A stretch of DNA of 28,208 nucleotides from CAZEAB01 sp964552945 (GCA_964552945.1 CAZKIP010000012.1:1-28208); one strand, 5' to 3'. Positions 8,525 through 15,681 are shown, counted from the first letter of the stretch. Notes: generated by a model from the sequence alone, not told the origin. Program-made: numbers and translations.

Positions 8525-8530
8525 AAAAGT

Positions 8531-8537
8531 AGGTGAT
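8531..8537 (+). promoter_or_regulatory. Ribosome-binding site for the 75-aa gene
   Basis: AGGTGAT ends 5 nt before the ATG at 8543. It supports that start and shows that internal operon genes use Shine-Dalgarno initiation. Confidence 0.65.
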
Positions 8538-8542
8538 TTTAT

Positions 8543-8770
8543 ATGGAAAGAATGCCCATTTTTATAAAAGTAGATGAATATGAAGAAGTATTAAATTTAG
8601 TACGTTTAGTAAGAAGAAAATTGAATGAATCCAAAGAAACATTGATAAAAATTCACGAACTTAAGAATGAAGAAGATCATCAACTAGAACTATGGCATAC
8701 CACCATTGAAGAAGTTGAAAGAAAAATTGATTTTGTAGACCATTCATTAAGTGAACCAGAGCAATACTAA
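8543..8770 (+). CDS. Small helical protein, middle gene of coiled-coil operon
   Basis: The protein has 75 residues with no cysteine. The N-terminus (PIFIKVDEYEEVLNLVRLVR) resembles the helical start of the upstream protein's C-terminal half (PLFIKKDVYQRLLGEMDDL). This suggests that the two share a homologous helical hairpin. The rest is an acidic helix. A good ribosome-binding site precedes it. Function is unknown; dimerisation with the flanking gene products is plausible because all three are helical and coexpressed. Confidence 0.75.
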   Translation: MERMPIFIKVDEYEEVLNLVRLVRRKLNESKETLIKIHELKNEEDHQLELWHTTIEEVERKIDFVDHSLSEPEQY

Positions 8771-8771
8771 G

Positions 8772-9269
8772 ATGGCAAAAAAATCTACTACTAAGAAAAC
8801 TAAAACAGCTAGAAAGTCTAGAAGTAGTGCAAAGAAAGTAGAAAAAACTCCAAATTATATGGTTCAATTGGGTGACCCCATGGTTCTTAGGAAAGATTTG
8901 CTTGAATCATTAAGAGAAGTAATTATTTTCATGCAAGGTTATGAAAAGTTTAGAGCTATGCAAGAAGATAAAGTTACCTTATTTACTAATCTGCAAAGCA
9001 ATTTGAAAGAATTACATAATTTGATTGATGTTAAATTAAGAAAATTGTTGCCTAAAGGTAATTTAACTGCGGTAACTGGAAAACAACAATTGGAATCTTT
9101 TAAGTCAGAAGAACCTGAAATGGTTGAGAGTAAAGTTAAAGTTGTCCCTGTGGCATCTCAGAAACCTCTTCCTCCTGTAGAGAAAGAAGTTGCTGCTGCT
9201 GAAGATGATATTAATGCGCTTGAATCTCAATTAAAAGATATTGAAAGTCAACTTCAGAATCTTAAATAA
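8772..9269 (+). CDS. Lys-rich N-terminus plus coiled-coil protein, function unknown
   Basis: I chose ATG at 8772, one base after the preceding stop codon. A GTG at 8751 would overlap the upstream gene and add seven residues. The 165-residue protein opens with a highly basic tail (KKSTTKKTKTARKSRSSAKK) of the kind that can contact nucleic acid. A well-ordered helical core follows (MVLRKDLLESLREVIIFMQG, then the motif KLRKLLPKG). The C-terminus has a Pro/Glu linker and a final coiled coil (INALESQLKDIESQLQNLK). From memory the core resembles a conserved hypothetical protein of DPANN archaea. It closes the operon; a T-rich tract follows the stop. No function can be stated. Confidence 0.8.
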   Translation: MAKKSTTKKTKTARKSRSSAKKVEKTPNYMVQLGDPMVLRKDLLESLREVIIFMQGYEKFRAMQEDKVTLFTNLQSNLKELHNLIDVKLRKLLPKGNLTAVTGKQQLESFKSEEPEMVESKVKVVPVASQKPLPPVEKEVAAAEDDINALESQLKDIESQLQNLK

Positions 9270-9275
9270 TTTATT

Positions 9276-9303
9276 TCTTTGATTTTTTTACAATAGTTTT
9301 TTA
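9276..9303 (+). terminator. T-rich termination region after coiled-coil operon
   Basis: Runs of T (TTTGATTTTTTT and the following TTTTTT) directly follow the operon and precede the tRNA. They match the T-tract terminators typical of archaea. Confidence 0.4.
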
Positions 9304-9330
9304 AATTAGTTATTTTCTTAGTTATTTTAT

Positions 9331-9448
9331 GCGGACGTGCCAGAGTGGTCAAATGGGTTGGACTCAAATGCTAAAACCATTTATCCACAATAGCGTGGAG
9401 TGATCCAATGACTTAGTGTCTTCGCAGGTTCGAGCCCTGCCGTCCGCA
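9331..9448 (+). tRNA. tRNA-Leu (anticodon CAA) with intron
   Basis: Acceptor stem GCGGACG (9331-9337) pairs with CGTCCGC (9441-9447); the discriminator base A at 9448 is typical of tRNA-Leu rather than tRNA-Ser. The anticodon stem TTGGA (9358-9362) pairs with TCCAA (9404-9408), and the anticodon is CAA at 9365-9367. A long variable arm (GAC, loop, GTC) follows, then T-arm GCAGG-TTCGAGC-CCTGC. A 34-nt intron interrupts the anticodon loop. CCA is not encoded. The gene decodes UUG. Confidence 0.93.
9369..9402 (+). other. Archaeal tRNA intron (34 nt) in the anticodon loop
   Basis: The intron is placed after position 37. Shifting by one base (36/37) gives an equally long intron and a G at 37. TGCTA at the 5' side can pair with TAGCG near the 3' side, and ACTC of the exon can pair with GAGT of the intron. 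Together these form a relaxed bulge-helix-bulge for the splicing endonuclease. The boundaries are uncertain by one base. Confidence 0.75.
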
Positions 9449-9466
9449 CTTCTTTTCTTTTAACAG

Positions 9467-9581
9467 GCAGGTCCCGAATGTAAATGAGGATATCTTCCGT
9501 CCACCTATTTATTTCTTAGATTTGGTAAGGCAGGCCAGTGAATTTTTGCAGAAAATTTTAACGTGTCTGCCGTCCGCACTT
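9467..9581 (+). repeat. Degenerate echoes of the tRNA-Leu 3' tail
   Basis: The 15-mer CTGCCGTCCGCACTT covering the tRNA 3' end (9437-9451) recurs exactly at 9567-9581. At 9548-9552 GCAGA can pair with TCTGC just before it, like a T-stem. A weaker copy has GCAGGTCCCGA at 9467-9477 and CCGTCCAC at 9497-9504. Each copy is followed by T-rich sequence. The stretch otherwise shows no gene; it may be tRNA fragments or an old integration scar. Confidence 0.6.
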
Positions 9582-9622
9582 TTTTTAATTTTTAATAGTT
9601 TTATTATTACAGAAACACATAG

Positions 9623-9633
9623 GTTTTTTAAAC
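9623..9633 (+). promoter_or_regulatory. TATA box, leaderless start of aRNase J
   Basis: GTTTTTTAAAC is centred 26 nt before the ATG at 9654. It selects that start over in-frame codons further upstream. Confidence 0.6.
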
Positions 9634-9653
9634 AACCAAATAATTCTAGCAAT

Positions 9654-10991
9654 ATGCCCATTGAAGTATGCACAGTAAGCGGTTTCACAAAAACGGGAGG
9701 AAATTCCACCGCAATTAAAGTTGATGACGAAGTAGTTCTTCTAGATATGGGCTTAGCAATGGAGAACTTTATCCGATTTCAAGAAGATAGAGAAGATGTC
9801 AGAGCCGCCATGACCTATAAACAATTATTAAATGCTAAAGCTGTTCCTAATTATAACCTCATCAACGATTGGAAAGACAAAGTTGTAGCAATTATTCCCT
9901 CTCATGGACACTTAGATCATATCGGAGCAATTCCTTTTGCAGCTCCATTATTTCCAGATGCAGTAGTTCTAGGTACTCCATACACCATAGAGGTTTTACA
10001 AAGCATTATTAGAGATGATAGAATTCATATCCCAAATGAAATAAGAACTTTAAATTTAAATTCTTCCTACAAGGTTTCAGAAAAAATAACAATTGAGCTT
10101 GTTAACGTAACCCATAGTATTCCTCATTCTTCATTAATAGTCGTACATACTCCTTACGGAAAGGTTATTTATGCTAATGACTACAAATTTGATAGACAAC
10201 CAACACTTGGTAAAAAGCCTAATTTTGAAAGGTTAAGACAATTAGGGGAGGAAGGAGTTAGTTTATTAATTATTGAATGTCTGTATGCGGGAGAACATCG
10301 AAAAATGCCTTCTGAATCTGTGGCAAAGCAGATGTTGAAAGATGTTATGTTGGGAATAAATTCCGAGGGAAAAGGAATGCTTGTAACCACTTTTTCTTCC
10401 CATATTGCTCGTCTCAAAAGTATCATTGAAATGGGATTAAAATTGAACAGGAAAATAGTCTTTTTAGGTAGGTCATTAACAAAATATGTTACGGCGGCAG
10501 AAAAAATTGGGTTGGTTGACTTTCAAAAAGACATTAAATTAATTCGGCACAGAGATAAGATTGAAAGGATGTTACATAAAATTGAAAGGGAAGGAAGAGA
10601 AAAATATTTGATTGTTTGTACAGGTCATCAAGGAGAACCTAAAGCAATTTTATCCAGATTAATGAGAAAAGAGTTAGATTACAATTTCAAACAAGGAGAT
10701 CTTGTGATTTTCAGTTGTTCCGTTATTCCAGTTGAATTAAACAAAGATAACAGAGATAAGTTGGAAAGAGGTCTGAGAAATGCCGGTGCAAGAATTTTCA
10801 GAGATGTTCATGTTTCTGGACATGGTGCTAGAGAAGACCATCGAGATTTAATTGAGTTGGTTAAGCCTAAAAACATAATTCCTTCTCATGCTGGAGCTGA
10901 AAAAGCCCAACATATTGTTCAATTAGCCAAACAACTTGGATTTAAAAAAAACCACGTTATGGAAGACGGGAAACGATTAATAATTAAGTGA
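9654..10991 (+). CDS. rnj: Archaeal RNase J (beta-CASP metallo-beta-lactamase ribonuclease)
   Basis: aRNase J is a zinc-dependent 5'-to-3' exoribonuclease that degrades or trims RNA. The 445-residue protein has the metallo-beta-lactamase motifs GGNSTAIKVDDEVVLLDMG (motif 1), SHGHLDH at residues 83-89 (motif 2), H in VTHSIPHS (motif 3) and D in ANDYKFD (motif 4). The beta-CASP insertion carries E in IIECLYA (A), H in FSSHIAR (B) and the late HVSGHG and IPSHAG motifs, as expected for a complete enzyme. The reading frame extends upstream across tRNA-tail repeats, but the TATA box at 9623-9633 and the family N-terminus (MPIEVCTVSGF) support ATG 9654. No truncation is evident. Confidence 0.92.
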   Translation: MPIEVCTVSGFTKTGGNSTAIKVDDEVVLLDMGLAMENFIRFQEDREDVRAAMTYKQLLNAKAVPNYNLINDWKDKVVAIIPSHGHLDHIGAIPFAAPLFPDAVVLGTPYTIEVLQSIIRDDRIHIPNEIRTLNLNSSYKVSEKITIELVNVTHSIPHSSLIVVHTPYGKVIYANDYKFDRQPTLGKKPNFERLRQLGEEGVSLLIIECLYAGEHRKMPSESVAKQMLKDVMLGINSEGKGMLVTTFSSHIARLKSIIEMGLKLNRKIVFLGRSLTKYVTAAEKIGLVDFQKDIKLIRHRDKIERMLHKIEREGREKYLIVCTGHQGEPKAILSRLMRKELDYNFKQGDLVIFSCSVIPVELNKDNRDKLERGLRNAGARIFRDVHVSGHGAREDHRDLIELVKPKNIIPSHAGAEKAQHIVQLAKQLGFKKNHVMEDGKRLIIK

Positions 10992-11043
10992 TGAGAGTTA
11001 TTTCTACTTATCAAGTAACCATATACTACTTTACAACAACAAA

Positions 11044-11053
11044 TTTTATAAAG
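11044..11053 (+). promoter_or_regulatory. TATA box and leader of pcn
   Basis: TTTTATAAAG lies about 42 nt before the PCNA ATG, predicting a short leader. GGTGAGG at 11076-11082 provides a good ribosome-binding site 8 nt before the ATG. Confidence 0.6.
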
Positions 11054-11090
11054 AGGCTTCCCTCTGATTAATCTTGGTGAGGGGTCAATA

Positions 11091-11837
11091 ATGAAATTAG
11101 TTTTAGCTGAGACAAAATATTTTAAAGATAGTATCACAATTCTCTCTGACTTAGTCACAGAAGCAAAATTTAAGGTTACAGCAGATGGTCTCGAATTAGT
11201 TGCAATGGACCCTGCCAACGTAGCGATGGTTATTTTTAAGCTGCTAAGTAGCTCTTTCACTGAATATAAAATTGATAAACCTGAAGAACTGGGAATTAAC
11301 CTAAACAATCTTAAACAAGTTCTAAGAAGAACCAAGGGCGAAGATATTCTTTCTTTAGAAACAACCGAAGATAATAAGCTTAAAGTGCAATTAAAAAGCA
11401 ATACTACAAGATCTTTCTCTTTACCAACTCTTGATTTAGAGGATAAAGAACAGAAAGTTCCTCAATTAAATTTCCCTTTAGTTGTCAATACCAAGGCAAG
11501 TATTCTTACCGAAGCTATCGAGGATGTTAGTGTAGTAGCAGAATCCGTTACTTTTCTAGGAGAAAAAGCTCAGCTTTCAGTAAAAGCAGAAGGAGACCTC
11601 TCTAAAGCATTTATTGAAATCAAAGCAGATGATGCAACCAAAATAACTACTGAGTCTGAAGATAAATTCAAATCAAAATATTCTCTAGAATACTTAAAAA
11701 AAATGATTTTAGGAAGTAAATTGAGCGATGATGTTTCACTTTCTTTCAACACAGATTATCCGTTAAAATTGGAGTATAAAGTAACGGACCGGCTTCTTTT
11801 GGCTTTTATCTTAGCTCCAAGAGTGGACAACGATTAG
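11091..11837 (+). CDS. pcn: DNA polymerase sliding clamp PCNA
   Basis: PCNA forms a trimeric ring around DNA and tethers polymerase, ligase, FEN1 and other replication proteins. The 248 residues match the usual family length. Typical features are the start KLVLAETKYFKDSITILSDL, the DNA-facing DGLELVAMDPANVAMV (family pattern D-G-l-x-l-x-a-m-D-x-x-x-v), the interdomain connector around residues 115-130 and the ending LLLAFILAPRVDND. A strong ribosome-binding site sets the start. It sits between rnj and thiI, all on the plus strand but with separate promoters. Confidence 0.96.
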   Translation: MKLVLAETKYFKDSITILSDLVTEAKFKVTADGLELVAMDPANVAMVIFKLLSSSFTEYKIDKPEELGINLNNLKQVLRRTKGEDILSLETTEDNKLKVQLKSNTTRSFSLPTLDLEDKEQKVPQLNFPLVVNTKASILTEAIEDVSVVAESVTFLGEKAQLSVKAEGDLSKAFIEIKADDATKITTESEDKFKSKYSLEYLKKMILGSKLSDDVSLSFNTDYPLKLEYKVTDRLLLAFILAPRVDND

Positions 11838-11859
11838 TTTTCATCACTTTTTAGTAACA

Positions 11860-11868
11860 TTTATAAAG
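11860..11868 (+). promoter_or_regulatory. TATA box, leaderless start of thiI
   Basis: TTTATAAAG is centred about 26 nt before the ATG at 11890. Confidence 0.65.
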
Positions 11869-11889
11869 GATTTTCTTAATTTTTAGGTT

Positions 11890-13311
11890 ATGTATAATTG
11901 TATCATCCTTAGATATGGAGAAATAGGACTTAAGAGTAAAAGATCTAGACCTTGGTTTGAGAAAAGGTATCTTTATTCTATCAAAGAAGCGTTAGATAAA
12001 GCAAGAATAAAGTTAATTCAAATAAAAAATTATGGGGCTAGATTTGTCCTATTTGTTGATAATGTAGAATCTGCTTCAAAAGTTTTACAAAAAGTAGCAG
12101 GAGTTCAAAGCATTTCTCCGGCAGTTAACATTCCTTTTGAGGATAAAGAAAGTTTATTGAAGAAAATTAAAAAATATGGTTCTTTAGTAAAAAACAAAAA
12201 ATTTGCTGCCAAAGTTAGAAGAGTTGGTACGCATAGTTTTAATTCTCAGGAATTGGCTAAAGAAATTGGAGATAATTTATATGAATTTAGTGAAGGCGTC
12301 GATCTAACAAATCCTGAAGTAACTATAGAGGTGGAAGTGCGTAACAACGATGCTTATTTGTACACAGAAAAAATAGATTGTGTTGGTGGGCTACCAGTAG
12401 ATTCTTCACAAAAAGTTCTTTGTCTCTTTTCAGGCGGAATGGATAGCCCAGTGGCCGCTTATCAGCTAATGAAAAGAGGTTGTGCAGTAGATTTTTTATT
12501 CATAAATTTAGAAGGAGAAAAATCTTTATATGAAGCAACTCGTGTTTACAACTACCTAACTGAAGAGTATTGGTTTGGACATAAAGCCAAGTTCTATCAT
12601 GTTGATGCTAAAGAAATTGTTAAAAAGTTAGTTAAAGAAGTTCCAGATAGATTAAAACAAATTGTTCTGAAAGTTATTTTTTATAAAATAGCTGAAGGAG
12701 TTGGAAAAGATTATTTTGCTATTGCTACGGGAGAATCTTTATCACAGAAATCAAGTCAAACTTTACCTAGCTTAGCAGTTATAGATAAATTTGTAGATAA
12801 ATTGGTTATGCGACCTGTTTTAGGAATGGATAAAATTGAAGTTATTAAGATTGCAGGAGACATTGGAACTTATGCAACCTCACAAAAAGTTACCGAGTAT
12901 TGTGGTCTTGCAAAAGGTGCAGTAACAACCTCTCCTAACTATGAGGAAATTAAAGAACAGGATATTTTTGATGAAGAAATTAGTAAAGCAGTTGAAAATG
13001 TAGAGATTACTAAAGGAGTTGTAGAAGTAGATAATCCTGAAAAAGTGGATTTTTCTGTAGAGGATGCTGAGGTAGTAGATATTAGAGATGAATATGTTAA
13101 AGAAGGTTCGCCTTTAGAAGCAGACTTATCTTACAATTATCCTGAAGTTTTAGATAGGTTAGGAGAGTTTGGTGTTGATAAAAAATATGTTATAGTTTGT
13201 ACTTTTGGGGTTAAGAGCGATGAAGTTGCTTTTGCTTTGCTAAAAAAAGGAGTAAAGGCATTAAGTATGACTACAGCAATTTTCAGAAAATACTTAAAGA
13301 AAGAAGAATAA
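11890..13311 (+). CDS. thiI: ThiI, tRNA 4-thiouridine synthase with rhodanese domain
   Basis: ThiI activates U8 of tRNA with ATP and inserts sulfur to make s4U; some members also supply sulfur for thiamine. The order is NFLD-like/THUMP (residues 1-165, starting IILRYGEIGLKSKR), PP-loop ATPase with LFSGGMDSPVAAYQ (about 178-192), and a C-terminal rhodanese domain (about 385-473). The two relay cysteines are both present: Cys338 in EYCGLAKG and Cys437 in VIVCTFGVKSDE. This indicates a persulfide-relay enzyme like the bacterial long form, whereas many archaeal ThiI proteins lack the rhodanese domain. An acidic linker separates the two domains. Leaderless start from the 11860 TATA box. Confidence 0.94.
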   Translation: MYNCIILRYGEIGLKSKRSRPWFEKRYLYSIKEALDKARIKLIQIKNYGARFVLFVDNVESASKVLQKVAGVQSISPAVNIPFEDKESLLKKIKKYGSLVKNKKFAAKVRRVGTHSFNSQELAKEIGDNLYEFSEGVDLTNPEVTIEVEVRNNDAYLYTEKIDCVGGLPVDSSQKVLCLFSGGMDSPVAAYQLMKRGCAVDFLFINLEGEKSLYEATRVYNYLTEEYWFGHKAKFYHVDAKEIVKKLVKEVPDRLKQIVLKVIFYKIAEGVGKDYFAIATGESLSQKSSQTLPSLAVIDKFVDKLVMRPVLGMDKIEVIKIAGDIGTYATSQKVTEYCGLAKGAVTTSPNYEEIKEQDIFDEEISKAVENVEITKGVVEVDNPEKVDFSVEDAEVVDIRDEYVKEGSPLEADLSYNYPEVLDRLGEFGVDKKYVIVCTFGVKSDEVAFALLKKGVKALSMTTAIFRKYLKKEE

Positions 13312-13320
13312 TTCTTTGAA

Positions 13321-13812
13321 ATGAAAAATAAACATGTTGGTTTTTTGATTATGGGTGTTGCTATTTTATTTTTCTTTATAGTGATGTCTTTTAACAATGC
13401 GTTAGAAACTATTGTTCGTACAAGTTGTACGCATGGAGTTTCTTGCCCAATGGAAATAACTCTTAAAACACAAAAAACAATTAGTTATAGCTTAATAGGA
13501 GTTTTAATGGCTGTTGGGGCAATAATCTCATTTTTTATGAAAGATATTGAAAAAGTTTTACATTATCCTACAATGTACCATAAAGATAATTCTAAAGAAG
13601 AAAGAGAAAAGAAAATAGAAAAGTTAGATGGTGCAGAAAAGGCAATTATGAACATTGTTATCAGAGAAAATGGTTCCGTTTACCAAAGCGACATTATTAA
13701 AGAAACTAAGAGAAGTAAAGTTCAAGTTTCTAGAGTTTTGGACAAATTGGAAGGTAAAGGGTTAATTGAACGTAAAAGAAGGGGCATGACAAACATAATT
13801 ATCCTTAAATAA
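13321..13812 (+). CDS. Membrane-anchored winged-helix regulator with external C-x5-C loop
   Basis: The 163-residue protein has TM1 at about 6-24, an external loop of about 25 residues containing SCTHGVSC (C-x5-C), TM2 at about 55-74, a short charged linker and a MarR/IclR-like winged helix at about 95-163 (IMNIVIRENGSVYQSDII, VSRVLDKLEGKGLIERKR). The paralog at 18659-19177 has the same plan and the same cysteine spacing. This makes it a probable one-component regulator that senses redox state or metal outside and binds DNA inside. It begins 9 nt after thiI, so it may be read through from there. The next gene downstream is a membrane protein with a palindrome in its promoter (13829-13842). The signal sensed is inferred, not known. 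Confidence 0.82.
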   Translation: MKNKHVGFLIMGVAILFFFIVMSFNNALETIVRTSCTHGVSCPMEITLKTQKTISYSLIGVLMAVGAIISFFMKDIEKVLHYPTMYHKDNSKEEREKKIEKLDGAEKAIMNIVIRENGSVYQSDIIKETKRSKVQVSRVLDKLEGKGLIERKRRGMTNIIILK

Positions 13813-13828
13813 GTCTTTTTCTTATAGA

Positions 13829-13842
13829 TGAAACTAGTTTCA
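13829..13842. promoter_or_regulatory. Perfect 14-bp palindrome, candidate operator
   Basis: TGAAACTAGTTTCA is its own reverse complement. It ends 7 nt before the TATA box of the next gene, where a winged-helix dimer could block or recruit basal factors. The regulator encoded just upstream is the obvious candidate protein. Confidence 0.55.
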
Positions 13843-13849
13843 CTACATG

Positions 13850-13858
13850 CTTTATAAG
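13850..13858 (+). promoter_or_regulatory. TATA box of the metal-related gene set
   Basis: CTTTATAAG lies about 37 nt before the ATG at 13891, giving a leader of about 10 nt. GGTGA at 13881-13885 is the ribosome-binding site. Confidence 0.6.
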
Positions 13859-13890
13859 TTGTTTCAAATGTAAAAAAAGTGGTGAATTAA

Positions 13891-14496
13891 ATGGATTGTT
13901 GCTCGGATGATGGTAAAAAGAAAAAGAAAGGTTTTTCGCAAGGATTATTTTATGGATTACTCCCACACACAGGATGTTTTATGTTTATTATTGGTTCAAT
14001 ATTAGGAGTAACCTTACTAATGAATTTTGCTAAGCCGTTCCTAATGAACCAATATTTTTTTCACTATTTGATTGGAATTTCTCTTGGATTTGCAACTTTA
14101 TCGGCAGGATTTTATTTGAGAAAGAATAATAAATTGTCAATACAAGGATCAAAATCTGAATGGAAATACCTTACAATATTGTATGGGTCAACCATTTTGA
14201 TCAATCTTCTATTGTTTATGGTGATATTTCCTTTATTGGCAAATTTTTCAGGAGATTCAATAACTGGAGCAGTAGTTGGCGAAGATTCCTTCATACAATT
14301 AAAAGTAAATATTCCCTGCCCAGGACATGCTCCTTTAATATCGGAAGAAATAAAAACTTTGAATGGAATTGAGGGAATTGAATATAGCTTTCCAAATTAT
14401 TTTTATGTGAAATTTAATCCAAGGAAGGTTTCAAAAGAAGAAATCTTATCTTTGTCTGTATTTTTTACTTACCCCGCAACAGAAGTAAGGGGTTAA
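13891..14496 (+). CDS. Membrane protein with HMA-like C-terminal domain, probable metal handling
   Basis: The 201-residue protein starts with MDCCSDDGKKKKK (two adjacent Cys plus a basic stretch). Four hydrophobic segments follow (GLLPHTGCFMFIIGSILGV, then two more around 50-70 and 90-120). The C-terminal 70 residues (IQLKVNIPCPGHAPLISEEI, then GIEGIEYSFPNYFYVKF) have the beta-alpha-beta rhythm of heavy-metal-associated domains. In place of CxxC there is a single Cys143 in CPGHA, next to a His. These features fit a membrane metal-transfer or sensing protein like MerT/HMA-type proteins. It precedes the YHS-permease gene by 30 nt. The metal, if any, is unknown. Confidence 0.78.
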   Translation: MDCCSDDGKKKKKGFSQGLFYGLLPHTGCFMFIIGSILGVTLLMNFAKPFLMNQYFFHYLIGISLGFATLSAGFYLRKNNKLSIQGSKSEWKYLTILYGSTILINLLLFMVIFPLLANFSGDSITGAVVGEDSFIQLKVNIPCPGHAPLISEEIKTLNGIEGIEYSFPNYFYVKFNPRKVSKEEILSLSVFFTYPATEVRG

Positions 14497-14504
14497 TTTA
14501 AATA
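14497..14504 (+). promoter_or_regulatory. TATA box for the YHS-permease gene
   Basis: TTTAAATA is centred about 26 nt before ATG 14527. This favours that start over the TTG at 14506. Confidence 0.5.
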
Positions 14505-14526
14505 ATTGAAAATTATAAATTTGAAG

Positions 14527-15651
14527 ATGACGGATAAAATAGATCCAATATGTGGTATGAAAGGATATATCAAAGCCCACGGACATTACTTTTGTAGTAA
14601 TCATTGTGTTAAGAAATATGAAAAGATGCACAAAGTAAAAAGTTGTTGTAGTTCTAAAAAGAAGTTGCCTTGGTATAAAGAAAAGTTGTATGTAGTTGGG
14701 TTAATTACTTTACTTATTGTAGGGATTAGTTATTGGGTTACTTTCTTGAATCCGTTATTTGATGCCATTGTAGATTATTTTAGTATAATCTGGTGGGCGG
14801 TGTTACTAGGGTTATTGATTGGAGGGATTGTAGATTATTTTATTCCACGCGAGTATATCTCTAAATTTTTATCTACACATAAGAAAAGGACAATTTTCTA
14901 TGCAGTTGGATTAGGTTTTTTAATGTCTGCTTGTTCGCATGGAATACTTGCTATTGCAATTCAGTTGTATAAGAAAGGTGCTTCCGTGCCGGCGGTGATT
15001 GCTTTTCTTTTAGCTTCACCTTGGGCAAATTTGCCGATTACAATTTTACTATTTGGATTCTTTGGAATGAAAGCTTTGCTGCTTATTGTGTCTGCTATTA
15101 TTATTGCCATCATTACCGGTTTGGTGTATCAGGTTTTGGATAGGCGTGGCAAAATCGAGAGGAATGAAAATATTGTTTCTGTTAATAAAGAGTTTTCCAT
15201 CTTGGAGGATATGAAGAGAAGGTGGAAAGGGTATAGTTATTCTGGAGAGGACGTTGCGGGTGTTGTAAAAGGCGCTTGGGCGTTAGCTAAAATGGTTCTT
15301 TGGTGGATTTTGATTGGAATGATTATGGCGGCGGTTGCAAGAGCATTTGTTCCGCACCACATCTTCATGCAGTATTTGGGTCCTACTTTACTTGGTCTAG
15401 GAATTACCTTAGTGTTTGCAACAATTATTGAAGTTTGCTCTGAAGGAAGTTCAGTGTTGGCATTTGAGTTGTTTAATCAGACCGGAGCGTTTGGAAATAG
15501 TTTTGTGTTTTTAATGGCAGGGGTTGCTACTGATTACACAGAGATAGGATTAATATGGGCAAATATTGGTAAGAAAGCCGCCATTTGGTTGCCAGTTGTA
15601 ACTGTGCCGCAGATTGTGGTTTTAGGTTGGTTGTTTAATGCTTTTCTTTAA
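14527..15651 (+). CDS. YHS/TRASH-like metal-binding domain fused to ArsP_1-type permease
   Basis: The 374-residue protein begins with a small YHS-like domain: DPICGMKGYIKAHGHYFCSN, with Cys9, Cys23 and Cys27, a family known to bind metal. A CC pair follows at 40-41. The rest is a polytopic permease with about eight helices matching the PF03773 (ArsP_1/DUF318) pattern: GIVDYFIPREYISKFL, the central CSHG (Cys136), then VIAFLLASPWANLPITI, and in the second half EVCSEGSSVLAFEL. Many members have CSCG; here the second Cys is His. Members export organoarsenicals or act in unknown metal/thiol export. A TTG at 14506 would add seven residues. The gene partners the HMA-like membrane protein upstream. 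Confidence 0.83.
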   Translation: MTDKIDPICGMKGYIKAHGHYFCSNHCVKKYEKMHKVKSCCSSKKKLPWYKEKLYVVGLITLLIVGISYWVTFLNPLFDAIVDYFSIIWWAVLLGLLIGGIVDYFIPREYISKFLSTHKKRTIFYAVGLGFLMSACSHGILAIAIQLYKKGASVPAVIAFLLASPWANLPITILLFGFFGMKALLLIVSAIIIAIITGLVYQVLDRRGKIERNENIVSVNKEFSILEDMKRRWKGYSYSGEDVAGVVKGAWALAKMVLWWILIGMIMAAVARAFVPHHIFMQYLGPTLLGLGITLVFATIIEVCSEGSSVLAFELFNQTGAFGNSFVFLMAGVATDYTEIGLIWANIGKKAAIWLPVVTVPQIVVLGWLFNAFL

Positions 15652-15670
15652 TGATAAATTATAACCAATT

Positions 15671-15681
15671 GTTTTAAAAAG
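15671..15681 (+). promoter_or_regulatory. TATA box, leaderless start of the radical SAM gene
   Basis: GTTTTAAAAAG is centred about 26-27 nt before the ATG at 15703. Confidence 0.55.

Noticed and set aside
8751..8771. GTG start for the third coiled-coil gene
   Set aside because: ATG 8772 directly after the upstream stop fits operon spacing and gives a simple basic N-terminus.
9522..9653. 44-codon N-terminal extension of RNase J
   Set aside because: It crosses the tRNA-tail repeats, lacks family similarity, and the TATA box at 9623-9633 points to ATG 9654.
11052..11065. AGAGG-CTTC-CCTCT hairpin before PCNA
   Set aside because: It lies between the TATA box and the predicted transcript start, so most likely it is not in the RNA and is probably chance.
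10919..11401. 160-codon minus-strand frame across the PCNA start
   Set aside because: It is antisense to PCNA and RNase J; composition is that of a mirrored coding frame and it has no start signals.
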